NCBI GenBank assembly: GCA_002287215.1
Contig: LMVO01000034.1
Coordinates: 36,868-100,867 of the forward strand
DNA length: 64,000 nucleotides
Direction of reading: 5' to 3'
Source: Methanocorpusculum parvum
GTDB taxonomy: Archaea > Halobacteriota > Methanomicrobia > Methanomicrobiales > Methanocorpusculaceae
Positions 32,894 to 40,707 of this stretch are shown here, one piece after another (position 1 is the stretch's first letter; every line of letters starts with the position of its first letter). The notes below the pieces were generated by a model. It worked only from the letters and a program-made list of their open reading frames with translations. It did not search any database and was not told the DNA's origin. The translations under genes were made by a program, and so were the position numbers.

Positions 32894-32948
32894 TCACATT
32901 TCCTGTCAACGGGATTTAATATCTCAAAGTTCTATTCTGATTACAGCT

Positions 32949-33482
32949 ATGAGTGATTTGGAACCGATCGATAATCCGGAAAGCTGGTTTTCAGCTGGTG
33001 AACGTGAACGTGATGCAGGAAATCTCCGTCAGGCTCAGTTGTGCTTTGAGCGGGCGGTCGTTCTCGATCCGCACAATGCAGTGTACTGGTCAGAATTAGG
33101 GCTCGTGATGCATGAGAACAATGATGAGACCGGCGATCCCCTCCGCTGTATTCGCCGTGCGCTCGAACTGGATCCGCGTTGTGCTGCGATCTGGTGCGCG
33201 AAAGGTGTCGTTCTCTTTCGTCAGGGAGATCCGCAAGCTGCAGTGGTGGCATTTCAGCGGGCAACGAAACTTAATCTTCGTGAGGCTGATTACTGGATGA
33301 ATCTTGGTCTTGCCTACGCAGCTCTCGAAGAGTACAATAATGCTCTTCAGGCATTTGAGATCGGCATCGAACTTGTACCAACAGATGCAGGATTCTGGGA
33401 AAGAAAAGGAACGGTCCTTCGTGAACTTGGCGAAAAAGAACGCTCAGAGATATGTCTGGCCAATGCCCGCCGCTTTTCCTGA
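32949..33482 (+). CDS. TPR repeat protein
   Basis: 177 residues made of about four tetratricopeptide repeats: W[FY]..GE..RDAGNLRQAQLCFERAVVLDP, AVYWSELGLVMHEN..., AAIWCAKGVVLFRQGDPQAAVV, ADYWMNLGLAYAALEEYNNAL and AGFWERKGTVLRELGEKERS. TPRs are protein-protein scaffolds; the partner is unknown. No signal peptide or membrane helix, so cytoplasmic. The gene follows the surface protein on the same strand but has its own spacing (77 bases) and no overlap. Confidence 0.85.
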   Translation: MSDLEPIDNPESWFSAGERERDAGNLRQAQLCFERAVVLDPHNAVYWSELGLVMHENNDETGDPLRCIRRALELDPRCAAIWCAKGVVLFRQGDPQAAVVAFQRATKLNLREADYWMNLGLAYAALEEYNNALQAFEIGIELVPTDAGFWERKGTVLRELGEKERSEICLANARRFS

Positions 33483-33520
33483 GGGCATAATCATCTTAAG
33501 GTCTCTTCAGGAACATATGC

Positions 33521-34438
33521 TCACACAGGCCTGATTACGCCTGCAGTTTCGAGTTTATGATAGAGGTATCCGTCCCGCACTCCGGATCTGCTGATGATCA
33601 CCTTCTTACTTCCATAATATCCAGCGATAGTTTGGAGAATGATCATTCCAGGAATGAGCGTGTGGATCCGTTCGGGAGCCACGTTGAGGATGTATGATAT
33701 TGCGGTTTTTCGATCTCCATCTGCCAACTCGATCATTTTCTGAAGATCATTGATGGTGTATTCTATTCCAGGAGCGTCTTTGCCATTCAGTTCGCGGTTC
33801 AGGCGGCAGCTTGCCCGGACCGTCCCCCCGACGCCGCAGATGGCTGTTGCAGGAATATGTTTACAGGATGCAGGAATCAAATCGAGTTTGGTCTTCACCT
33901 CCTTTTCGATACGTTTACGCTCCGCAGGAGTCGGCAGAAGATCTGAAATGAATGAGGTGTAAGCATTCAGGGAACCGATCTGCATCGATTCGGTGGTGAG
34001 GATCTCGTTATTCTGATAAAACACCAGTTCAGTACTCCCGCCGCCAATATCCACCAGAAGGCCGTCATGCATATCAACGGTCTGCAAAGCTCCATAGTAG
34101 TCGAAAACCGCCTCTTCTCTGCCGCTTAGGACATCAACATCGAATCCTGTATGTTTTCTGATCTCCTCGGTTACTTCCAGCGTATTCTCGATATTTCGAA
34201 GCGATGCCGTGGCAAATACATACAGACGCTCCACTCTCACACTCTCCAGTATCATTTTGAAGTCATGTAAGACATCCACTGCTTTTTTTATCCCTTCTGG
34301 TGTCAGACGCCGTTTTTTTACATACCCGACGAGTCCTGCTGTATGTTTTTTACTGAGTTTCGGCTCAAGAGCGCTGCCGTTTACGTTGTACAGTACCAGA
34401 CGTACCGTATTGGAACCAAGATCTATCACGCCGTACAT
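33521..34438 (-). CDS. ppx: Ppx/GppA family phosphatase
   Basis: Exopolyphosphatase or (p)ppGpp phosphatase-like enzyme of the ASKHA fold. 305 residues with phosphate-1 motif GVIDLGSNTVRLVLY, LVDIGGGSTELVFY (adenosine/phosphate motif) and ICGVGGTVRASCRLNR. The short form lacks the C-terminal HD-like domain of E. coli Ppx, as in several archaea. Single gene, with an AT-rich promoter region upstream and ribH downstream. Family call is secure, but polyphosphate versus nucleotide substrate is not decided. Confidence 0.88.
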   Translation of the reverse strand: MYGVIDLGSNTVRLVLYNVNGSALEPKLSKKHTAGLVGYVKKRRLTPEGIKKAVDVLHDFKMILESVRVERLYVFATASLRNIENTLEVTEEIRKHTGFDVDVLSGREEAVFDYYGALQTVDMHDGLLVDIGGGSTELVFYQNNEILTTESMQIGSLNAYTSFISDLLPTPAERKRIEKEVKTKLDLIPASCKHIPATAICGVGGTVRASCRLNRELNGKDAPGIEYTINDLQKMIELADGDRKTAISYILNVAPERIHTLIPGMIILQTIAGYYGSKKVIISRSGVRDGYLYHKLETAGVIRPV

Positions 34439-34534
34439 TGTTTTGGTTTCTCCCTCGCCATGCTCTGGTTATAGCTTACACGTGAAGATTCTTAATAGTG
34501 TGCTATAGAAAAAAAGAGGAGTGCAGTGAAATTT

Positions 34535-35002
34535 TCAGTTATTGAATTCTCTGATGACGTTGACCATCTCGATTGCCCCCACCGCGGCATCGAAGCCTTT
34601 GTTTCCTACCTTTGATCCGGCGCGTTCAATCGCCTGTTCAAGATTATCTGTTGTCAGAACACCAAACATGACCGGAATTCCGGATCTCAGCGAGACGGTC
34701 GCGATACCTTTTGTCACCTCATTACAGACATAGTCGTAGTGGCTTGTTGATCCGCGGATCACGGCTCCCAGACAGATGACCGCGTCATACTTTTTGGACG
34801 CCGCCATTTTTTCGGCGATCAGCGGGATCTCGAATGCTCCGGGGACCCAGGCGATCTCTATGTCGTCATCTGCCACATCATGCCGTTTTAGGGCATCCAA
34901 TGCTCCTCCAACCAGTTTTGCTACGATAAACTCATTGAATCTTGCTGCAACTATGCCTATTTTAATGTTTTTTGAAACCAGCTTTCCTTCGTAAACTTTC
35001 AC
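34535..35002 (-). CDS. ribH: 6,7-dimethyl-8-ribityllumazine synthase
   Basis: Condenses the ribityl-aminouracil with dihydroxybutanone phosphate to lumazine, the penultimate step to riboflavin. 155 residues, with [46 protein letters not shown] and [14 protein letters not shown]. Two GTG codons are possible. I prefer the one at 35002, because AAGGTGAT lies four bases upstream as a Shine-Dalgarno, while the first GTG (35011) is itself part of that site. Last gene of ribE-ribB-ribH. Confidence 0.95.
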   Translation of the reverse strand: MKVYEGKLVSKNIKIGIVAARFNEFIVAKLVGGALDALKRHDVADDDIEIAWVPGAFEIPLIAEKMAASKKYDAVICLGAVIRGSTSHYDYVCNEVTKGIATVSLRSGIPVMFGVLTTDNLEQAIERAGSKVGNKGFDAAVGAIEMVNVIREFNN

Positions 35003-35012
35003 ACTAATCACC

Positions 35013-35672
35013 TTAACAGTCCATTGGACTCATCTTTTTCTGTTCAACTGCAAGAGCCGAAGCCTCCTGCTCTCTCCGGTATGTCTGGAGGTCTTTGATG
35101 GTCACAAAGATCAGATTATACTTCTTCGCCATCGAGATAAGCTCGGGAGTCCGCATCATTTCTCCATTGTCCGCCATGATTTCACAACAAAGTCCTGCCT
35201 CCTTAAGTCCCGCCAGTTTCATGAGATCGACGGTCGCTTCGGTGTGTCCTTCACGTTCGAAGACGCCGTTATCTTTTGCAACAAGCGGGAACATATGCCC
35301 CGGTCTTCGAAAATCGCCAGGGCGTGCCAAAGGATCGATACATTTTCGTGCCGTGATGCCGCGTTCTACCGCGGAGATGCCGGTGGTGGTGTCGACATGA
35401 TCGATGGAGACAGTGAATGCTGTTTCGTGATTGTCGGTATTTTTTATCACCATCGGCGGGAGAGAGAGTTTCTCGGCGAGCTGTCCCGACATCGGCATGC
35501 AGATCAGCCCTCTGCCGTATTTCGCCATGAAGTTGACATTTTCCGTCGTGGCATGTTCGGCGGCACAGATCAGGTCACCTTCATTTTCTCTGTTTTCATC
35601 GTCGGTGACGATGATCATCCTCCCATTTCTGAGAGATTCCAGCGCTTCTTCGATTGTGTTAAATGTAAACAT
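35013..35672 (-). CDS. ribB: 3,4-dihydroxy-2-butanone 4-phosphate synthase
   Basis: Makes the four-carbon unit of riboflavin from ribulose 5-phosphate. 219 residues from ATG 35672 ([19 protein letters not shown]); a longer frame reaching 35717 overlaps ribE and is rejected. Conserved acidic and Arg motifs [33 protein letters not shown] and [17 protein letters not shown] are complete. There is no fused GTP cyclohydrolase II domain, as usual in archaea. It follows ribE after two bases. Confidence 0.96.
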   Translation of the reverse strand: MFTFNTIEEALESLRNGRMIIVTDDENRENEGDLICAAEHATTENVNFMAKYGRGLICMPMSGQLAEKLSLPPMVIKNTDNHETAFTVSIDHVDTTTGISAVERGITARKCIDPLARPGDFRRPGHMFPLVAKDNGVFEREGHTEATVDLMKLAGLKEAGLCCEIMADNGEMMRTPELISMAKKYNLIFVTIKDLQTYRREQEASALAVEQKKMSPMDC

Positions 35673-35674
35673 GG

Positions 35675-36325
35675 CTAAAATCCTGCTTTGCTGAGGTATT
35701 CCTCGGTTATGACACATCTTTGCGGTTCGCTCTTCTGCATTCGGGTGATGAACCGTTCAACGTATTTGCCAATCATATCACACTCCAGATTCACAGTCTC
35801 TCCCTGAGATTTTGTGAGAAGGGTCGTGGATCGTTCCGTGTGGGGAATAACGGCAATGCTGAATGAATTCTGAGTTGTGGATGCCACTGTAAGGCTGATG
35901 CCGTCAACTGCGATGGATCCTTTTTCAACGATGTATTTCAGAATGCTGTTATCAGCGGTAATGGTGACCCAGACGGTTTTTCCATCCCGGCGGATCATTG
36001 AGATGATTCCTGTTCCGTCAACATGACCGGTGACGATGTGCCCGCCGAAACGACCGTTTGCCGCCATGGCACGTTCAAGATTCACGAAACTTCCAGCTCT
36101 GAGTGCTCCAAGAGAAGTCCGTGCGAGTGTTTCGCTTGTGGTATCGGCATCGAAACTCTGCCCGGCAAGTTTGCTTACGGTAAGACAGACGCCGTTCACT
36201 GCCACACTGTCCCCTAGACGCAGGTCTTCAAAGATCCTGTCGCCTCTGATGGAAAGTATCGAGGAGTTTTGACCTTGCATGATCCTGGTCACTGTTCCGA
36301 TCTCCTCTACGATTCCGGTAAACAT
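35675..36325 (-). CDS. ribE: Riboflavin synthase, bacterial alpha-subunit type
   Basis: Dismutation of two lumazines to riboflavin. 216 residues and two homologous lumazine-binding barrels: [12 protein letters not shown] start, [34 protein letters not shown] in the first half, then [19 protein letters not shown] in the second. Most methanogens use a different, RibH-like archaeal riboflavin synthase, so this bacterial form suggests transfer. First gene of ribE-ribB-ribH, with Shine-Dalgarno AGGAGT eight bases before ATG. Another copy of an archaeal-type enzyme cannot be excluded elsewhere. Confidence 0.95.
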   Translation of the reverse strand: MFTGIVEEIGTVTRIMQGQNSSILSIRGDRIFEDLRLGDSVAVNGVCLTVSKLAGQSFDADTTSETLARTSLGALRAGSFVNLERAMAANGRFGGHIVTGHVDGTGIISMIRRDGKTVWVTITADNSILKYIVEKGSIAVDGISLTVASTTQNSFSIAVIPHTERSTTLLTKSQGETVNLECDMIGKYVERFITRMQKSEPQRCVITEEYLSKAGF

Positions 36326-36344
36326 GATCTTTGACTCCTGTGCA

Positions 36345-36374
36345 GGTTGAACCAGCCTGATTATCTATTCAACC
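36345..36374 (-). promoter_or_regulatory. Inverted repeat in the riboflavin operon leader
   Basis: GGTTGAA (36345-36351) and TTCAACC (36368-36374) are perfect inverted copies, 16 bases apart, between a TATA-like ATTAAATA (minus strand, 36381-36389) and the ribE start. Candidate operator of an archaeal riboflavin regulator such as RbkR, or an mRNA hairpin. No known flavin riboswitch pattern is visible. Confidence 0.45.
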
Positions 36375-36552
36375 CTCAGCTATTTAATCGTTATCAATTT
36401 TGAGTTTCAAATCAAAAATGAGTTAAAATGATTTTTGACCTGCCTGATGCCGGTGCTTTCCGGCTCTATGCAACTTGATTCCCTCACGTATTTCACGTAT
36501 TTCTATGGGCTGGCAGCGTCACGAAAAAATCATAAAATAAAAACAAAAACAG

Positions 36553-36626
36553 TGGACCCGAAGGGATTCGAACCCCTGACCTCCGCCATGTAAGGGCGAC
36601 GTCATAACCACCTAGACCACGAGTCC
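36553..36626 (-). tRNA. tRNA-Val (anticodon TAC)
   Basis: Acceptor stem GGACTCG pairs with CGGGTCC (one G-T pair), discriminator A, CCA not encoded. Anticodon stem TCGCC/GGCGG (with a terminal T-G pair) encloses CTTACAT, anticodon TAC for valine. T arm CAGGG-GTTCGAAT-CCCTT-type. 74 bases. Its cognate synthetase gene valS lies 4 kb away. Confidence 0.94.
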
Positions 36627-36707
36627 AAATTACCTTACTAAATACTATTTACGGAGTTATTAATCCTGCGGAAAAGGAGTGGGAATGATCCCGACCCGAT
36701 TTCTGTC

Positions 36708-37652
36708 TTATGCAAGACCGAATGACTTCAGGGTAACAGCGGTGTCGACCTTTCCGACCTGATACACTTTGCCCGTGGAGACTTCGTTGATGATGACTTC
36801 GGCCGGTGAGAACAGGCTCTTGTCGATCTTGTAGAAGTCATAGCCGGCTTCCTTGAAGATCTCGTTGAACGGTTTGCCGTATCCGTTCGATGAACAGCTG
36901 GGGATCTTCTCAAGATAGTCGACGATCTCCGGAGCATTCATCGTCAGGTTGATCTGTCCGTGGTAGATGGTTGCGTCGTTTGTAACGCCCATGGCGAGTT
37001 TTGCTCCTCGTACCGGCGGGATCGGGGCAGTACCTGCGGCCGCAATGATCTTTGTCGTGTCAAAGCCGAGTTCGTTCAGTTTGTACACTGCGGTCTCGAC
37101 GCAGCGTCCGGCGACCTGAATAGAGCCGACGATGGATGACGTCGGGGCAACGAGTGCGCAGACGTTCGCGACATCGACCTTACACTTCTCTGCGATCATC
37201 TCCATGACCGCTCCGCTTGGCAGACGGTCTGCTTCAAGACAGATCACTGCTGCATCTGAGTCATCCTCATAGCCGATCACTTCATAGGTGTGTTTCGGCT
37301 GAAGGGACAGGGCGCGTGCGGGTCCGGATCCCATTGCGAAGAAGTTGTCAAGTTTCACGGTCCAGCCGGCTTTCTGTGAGCCGAGGCAGGAGATGGCCGG
37401 GAAATCGGTGTTCACATCGATGAAGGTCATCGGGAACTGGCCGACCATACCCTGACGGAAGGCAATGTCTCCAAGGCCGCCCATACAGATGCGGGTGAAG
37501 TAGTCACCTGCTCCGTATCCGCCTGGGACACTCACACCACAGTCGACCACACGGGAACCGTTGTCGAGTTCGTGGTATGCAACATTAAACAGATCTGCGT
37601 TCTCTACAAGTTCTTCGAAGAGATCAAGTCCAAGTTCGTTTACACTTACCAA
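36708..37652 (-). CDS. mch: Methenyltetrahydromethanopterin cyclohydrolase
   Basis: Third C1 step of methanogenesis from CO2: interconverts 5-formyl- and methenyl-tetrahydromethanopterin. 314 residues starting MVSVNELGLDLFEELVEN, with the family blocks GVSVPGGYGAGDYFTRICMGG and VTNDATIYHG. The start codon is a TTG at 37652, supported by GGGTGAT seven bases upstream. This gene marks the genome as a methanogen or close relative. It stands alone, downstream of nothing obviously related. Confidence 0.97.
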   Translation of the reverse strand: MVSVNELGLDLFEELVENADLFNVAYHELDNGSRVVDCGVSVPGGYGAGDYFTRICMGGLGDIAFRQGMVGQFPMTFIDVNTDFPAISCLGSQKAGWTVKLDNFFAMGSGPARALSLQPKHTYEVIGYEDDSDAAVICLEADRLPSGAVMEMIAEKCKVDVANVCALVAPTSSIVGSIQVAGRCVETAVYKLNELGFDTTKIIAAAGTAPIPPVRGAKLAMGVTNDATIYHGQINLTMNAPEIVDYLEKIPSCSSNGYGKPFNEIFKEAGYDFYKIDKSLFSPAEVIINEVSTGKVYQVGKVDTAVTLKSFGLA

Positions 37653-37729
37653 AATAAATCACCCTAAGGAATATTATTCAGATATGGGACCGTCAAATAG
37701 ATAAGAGTTATGAGTCGGGATCGTTTCTC

Positions 37730-38863
37730 TCAGTTCTTCTTCTGCAGGAGCTTACTGACCCGTTCTTTCTCATATCTGAGGTTCACATAGCGTTTTCTCC
37801 CGCTCCCTTTATTAGCATAGTCAACGGTGATCACCCGGAGATGATCGAGTTTTTCGACGATCTCATTGAATCGGGTAAGCTTTGGAGCATCCTTCGTCAT
37901 CGATCTGCGAAGGTCTCCGGTCGTCAGCAGCGTTTGTGTGCCTGTCATCTTCACCAGCTGTTCGAGGATCTGGAGTTCATCCGGAGAAAGAGTTTTGATC
38001 GTTCCGGCAAGATGGAGGTCCTGTGAAGCTGACGCGGCTTTTTGCAGATCTTCCTGCGTGACCGCTCTTCTTGCATCCGTTTCCGCGTACATTACTGCGC
38101 GTTTGATCATATCCAGACCTATGCGGATGTCTCCGCAGCGCATCGTCCGGTCCACGATATAATCCAGCTGTTCTGAGGTGAGAACGTTTGGGTAGAGACC
38201 CTGGGCGACCCGCTGTGAGAGGATCCCTGCCACCTCTGCAGCGCTGTATGGTTCGAAGTTGACCGTCTCGTATCTGAAAACCGAGGCGACCCGTGCATCA
38301 AGTATGGACTCGAGGAGGATATCCGGGTCGCTGATGACGACGATCACCCCGATCGCTATCTTTTGGTAAACTTCGTGGATACGCAAAGCAGCGTAGAGAA
38401 CATTGTTGAACTCTTTATTGTAAATCAGATAGTTCGCATCATCCAGACAGATAAGCGGGATCACTTCCTCCTTCTCAACATATTTTGCGAGCATGTCCAT
38501 GAGAGTTTTGAAAGCGGTTCCTGAGGGCGGCTGCCTGTTTTTTGTCAGTTTCGTATATATCCGGGAAAAAACTGCATACTCTGTGCTGTCGATCTGGCAA
38601 TTGATATGGATCGGAACGATTTTTGTTGCCGCTCCCTCCACCTCTTCAAAAAATTTCTTAACAGATGTGGTTTTTCCGGTGCCGGGAACACCCCTGCAGA
38701 TTGTATTTAGGATGCTTCCGCCGATCAGGGCGGGTTTGACGGCAAATGCCAGTCTTTCGATCTGTTCGTCGCGGTAATCAAACTGCTCGGGGACATACGT
38801 GATCTCAAAGACTTCTATGTCTCTGAAGAGGGTCTGATCCCACATGAGCAGATTTTTTTTCAT
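37730..38863 (-). CDS. cdc6: Orc1/Cdc6 replication initiator protein
   Basis: AAA+ origin-binding and helicase-loading protein. 377 residues: Walker A GVPGTGKTTSV (about residues 62-72), Walker B region LICLDDANYL, a sensor-2-like region with RCGDIRIGLDMIKRA, and a C-terminal winged helix (DLRRSMTKDAPKLTRFNEIVEKLDHL). The Walker B motif reads LDDA rather than the commoner DE, but ATPase function may remain. No origin-recognition repeats were seen within 500 bases either side, so this may be a secondary initiator. It lies just after a zinc-ribbon gene (eight-base gap) and is probably co-transcribed. Confidence 0.9.
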   Translation of the reverse strand: MKKNLLMWDQTLFRDIEVFEITYVPEQFDYRDEQIERLAFAVKPALIGGSILNTICRGVPGTGKTTSVKKFFEEVEGAATKIVPIHINCQIDSTEYAVFSRIYTKLTKNRQPPSGTAFKTLMDMLAKYVEKEEVIPLICLDDANYLIYNKEFNNVLYAALRIHEVYQKIAIGVIVVISDPDILLESILDARVASVFRYETVNFEPYSAAEVAGILSQRVAQGLYPNVLTSEQLDYIVDRTMRCGDIRIGLDMIKRAVMYAETDARRAVTQEDLQKAASASQDLHLAGTIKTLSPDELQILEQLVKMTGTQTLLTTGDLRRSMTKDAPKLTRFNEIVEKLDHLRVITVDYANKGSGRKRYVNLRYEKERVSKLLQKKN

Positions 38864-38870
38864 TTTATCC

Positions 38871-39380
38871 TCATTTCATACATTTTTTACAGAGTGTCTT
38901 CCCCATAAAAAGATTGGAGACGTCACGCTGCACTTTGGATACCGGAACCCCGCATTTCTCACAGACAAATTCTCCTTCATGGATCTCCGGTGTTTCCTTA
39001 TTTTGGGTCGCGATCTCAGTCTGATCATCCTCCTCTGACTCTTCGGGCTGGATGATCCTTGTATCCTCCAGGATATCCGGGGGGATCTCCTCCCCCTCCT
39101 CGTCCACCGGATGGATGAGCGGAACTTCCTCCATTGGGAAGTAGCCGCTTTCCAGATCTTCCGGCGCGTCCCGTTCAAGCACCCGTTCTTTATATCTCTC
39201 GACCGCCGCTCTGGTTACGGTATCCTGCACACCGAATTCATCCAGGGTCTGTCCGAGAAAATCGACGAGCTCTCTTACTGCGCCCTCATCCTCGGCTATG
39301 TCGGAAACTTCGACCCTCAGGCTCTCATAATTGCCCAGATTGATCGTCACTCCAATCGTAACTGTTCTCTTGTCTACCAT
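38871..39380 (-). CDS. Unknown protein with C-terminal zinc ribbon, upstream of cdc6
   Basis: 169 residues, not recognised by name. The N-terminal ~75 residues form a compact alpha-beta unit (RTVTIGVTINLGNYESLRV, then a helical AVRELVDFLGQTLDEFG). A long acidic linker (about 90-135) follows, then a C-terminal CEKCGVPVS...LCKKCMK with two C-x2-C pairs, a probable zinc ribbon. The pairing with cdc6 (eight-base gap) makes a DNA-metabolism role possible. The N-terminal motif -TIGVTINLGNYE- occurs in other prokaryotic proteins of unknown function, from my memory; this needs a search. Confidence 0.6.
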   Translation of the reverse strand: MVDKRTVTIGVTINLGNYESLRVEVSDIAEDEGAVRELVDFLGQTLDEFGVQDTVTRAAVERYKERVLERDAPEDLESGYFPMEEVPLIHPVDEEGEEIPPDILEDTRIIQPEESEEDDQTEIATQNKETPEIHEGEFVCEKCGVPVSKVQRDVSNLFMGKTLCKKCMK

Positions 39381-39603
39381 AAGCAGTATGATGTGTTAAC
39401 GTATGTTTTGCAAAGAATTAATGATACTGATGAATGATATAATAGTTAATCGGACAGATGATGAAAGTTACCCCCGCTGAACCGCAAGGTCATGATGATG
39501 CGTGGTCCTGATGTCCCATCACTTTTCTTTATCCATGCTCGCTGGATCTTTGTGATCGCAATCTCCGGTTTTTTCATCTTCCCCTCCAAATAATATACCC
39601 TGC
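39381..39603. other. Divergent spacer without recognised features
   Basis: Separates the minus-strand cdc6 unit from the plus-strand transglutaminase-like gene. AT-rich stretches suitable for promoters on both strands, but no ORB-like repeats and no RNA gene seen. Confidence 0.35.
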
Positions 39604-40653
39604 ATGGCAAAACGCGGTCTGAAAAAATGTGTCGTCTACCCTCAAATCGTCCCTACGGATGAGTCTGATACGATTTCAGCGCAGATCACGTTTCCATATC
39701 GTCATCTTAACTACTCATTTACAATTGAGATCCCGCTTTCTCTTTACAAGGGCGCAAAAAGATCGGGAAAGTCCGCCAAAGTTCCGGCAGGGATCCAGGA
39801 TGCCTGGCTTGCCGGATATTATGCAGCCTTCACTCTCGATCCTTGTCTGAACCGGGTGTATCAGACTCTTCTGTCCAAATTTCGCAAAATCAGAAATGAG
39901 CGAAACCTGAATGATGATGAATATCTGGAACTTTTGACTGCGTATGTTCAGTCTCTTCCGTATGACACGGAAAAACTTTCTTCAATCGATCCTGCACCCC
40001 GCTTTCCGGTCGAAACGATCGTTGACGGCACCGGGATCTGCAGCGACAAGTCCCTTCTTCTTGCAGGTCTTCTCTCTCACGAAGGGTATGCGGTCTCAGT
40101 TCTCCAGTTTGCAAAAGAGAATCATCTTACAGTCGGTCTGCCCGCCCCGCCCGGATATGATTTCGCCGGGTGCGGTCATGCGGTCGTCGAAACCACTGCG
40201 ATATCATATATCGGTCATCCTGCCGGTGAGTACGCCGACACAACGTCAAGGCCAAAGGTTTTTCCGATCGGGCACGGCACAAAGCGGTACGGCAGTATCC
40301 GGGATGTCGCCAAGATCCTTGAAATGCTCGATTCTCTCAATGAAAAGATATCTGAGAACGGGACGCTTACTTTGGAGATCGTCCGTCTTCATGAAAAACT
40401 TCTCGATCTTAAAGATGAACTTACGCGGTCCAGTGACGAACTCCTGGTTTTGTCTGCCGAAGAAAAAATTCAGGAGTATGAAGCGCTTCGTCATCGCCAC
40501 AACGCCAATGTTGCCCGTCTTAAAAAAATGATCGACTCCTACAACAGACTTGTGGGCGAGTATCAGAAACTCGCCGGCCTTGCCGAGTTCATTAAACATA
40601 ACCGGCTGGATCGTCCGGCTGTCTCCCGCAAACTCAACTCGGCCGTGGATTAA
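39604..40653 (+). CDS. Transglutaminase-like domain protein with C-terminal coiled coil
   Basis: 349 residues. The middle holds a transglutaminase-type Cys-His core: GTGICSDKSLLLAGLLSHEGY (nucleophile Cys near residue 146) and GCGHAVVETT (His near residue 196). The third acid residue is not obvious. The last ~110 residues are highly charged and helical (EKISENGTLTLEIVRLHEKLLDLKDEL...), probably a coiled coil. A peptidase or a peptide-N-glycanase-like hydrolase role is possible; the function is unknown. It starts with MAKRGLKKCVVYPQI and has no signal peptide, so it should be cytoplasmic. valS follows 54 bases later. Confidence 0.65.
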   Translation: MAKRGLKKCVVYPQIVPTDESDTISAQITFPYRHLNYSFTIEIPLSLYKGAKRSGKSAKVPAGIQDAWLAGYYAAFTLDPCLNRVYQTLLSKFRKIRNERNLNDDEYLELLTAYVQSLPYDTEKLSSIDPAPRFPVETIVDGTGICSDKSLLLAGLLSHEGYAVSVLQFAKENHLTVGLPAPPGYDFAGCGHAVVETTAISYIGHPAGEYADTTSRPKVFPIGHGTKRYGSIRDVAKILEMLDSLNEKISENGTLTLEIVRLHEKLLDLKDELTRSSDELLVLSAEEKIQEYEALRHRHNANVARLKKMIDSYNRLVGEYQKLAGLAEFIKHNRLDRPAVSRKLNSAVD

Positions 40654-40707
40654 TTTCCTCCCGGGTGTGGGAGTCTTATATGGGAAGAAAAACAAAACCT
40701 ATTCCAC

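Noticed and set aside
36326..36460. FMN riboswitch before ribE
   Set aside because: The conserved multi-helix RFN pattern is not present; only a simple inverted repeat was found.
37653..39603. Replication origin next to cdc6
   Set aside because: No repeated ORB-type motifs or strongly AT-rich unwinding tract were visible near the gene.
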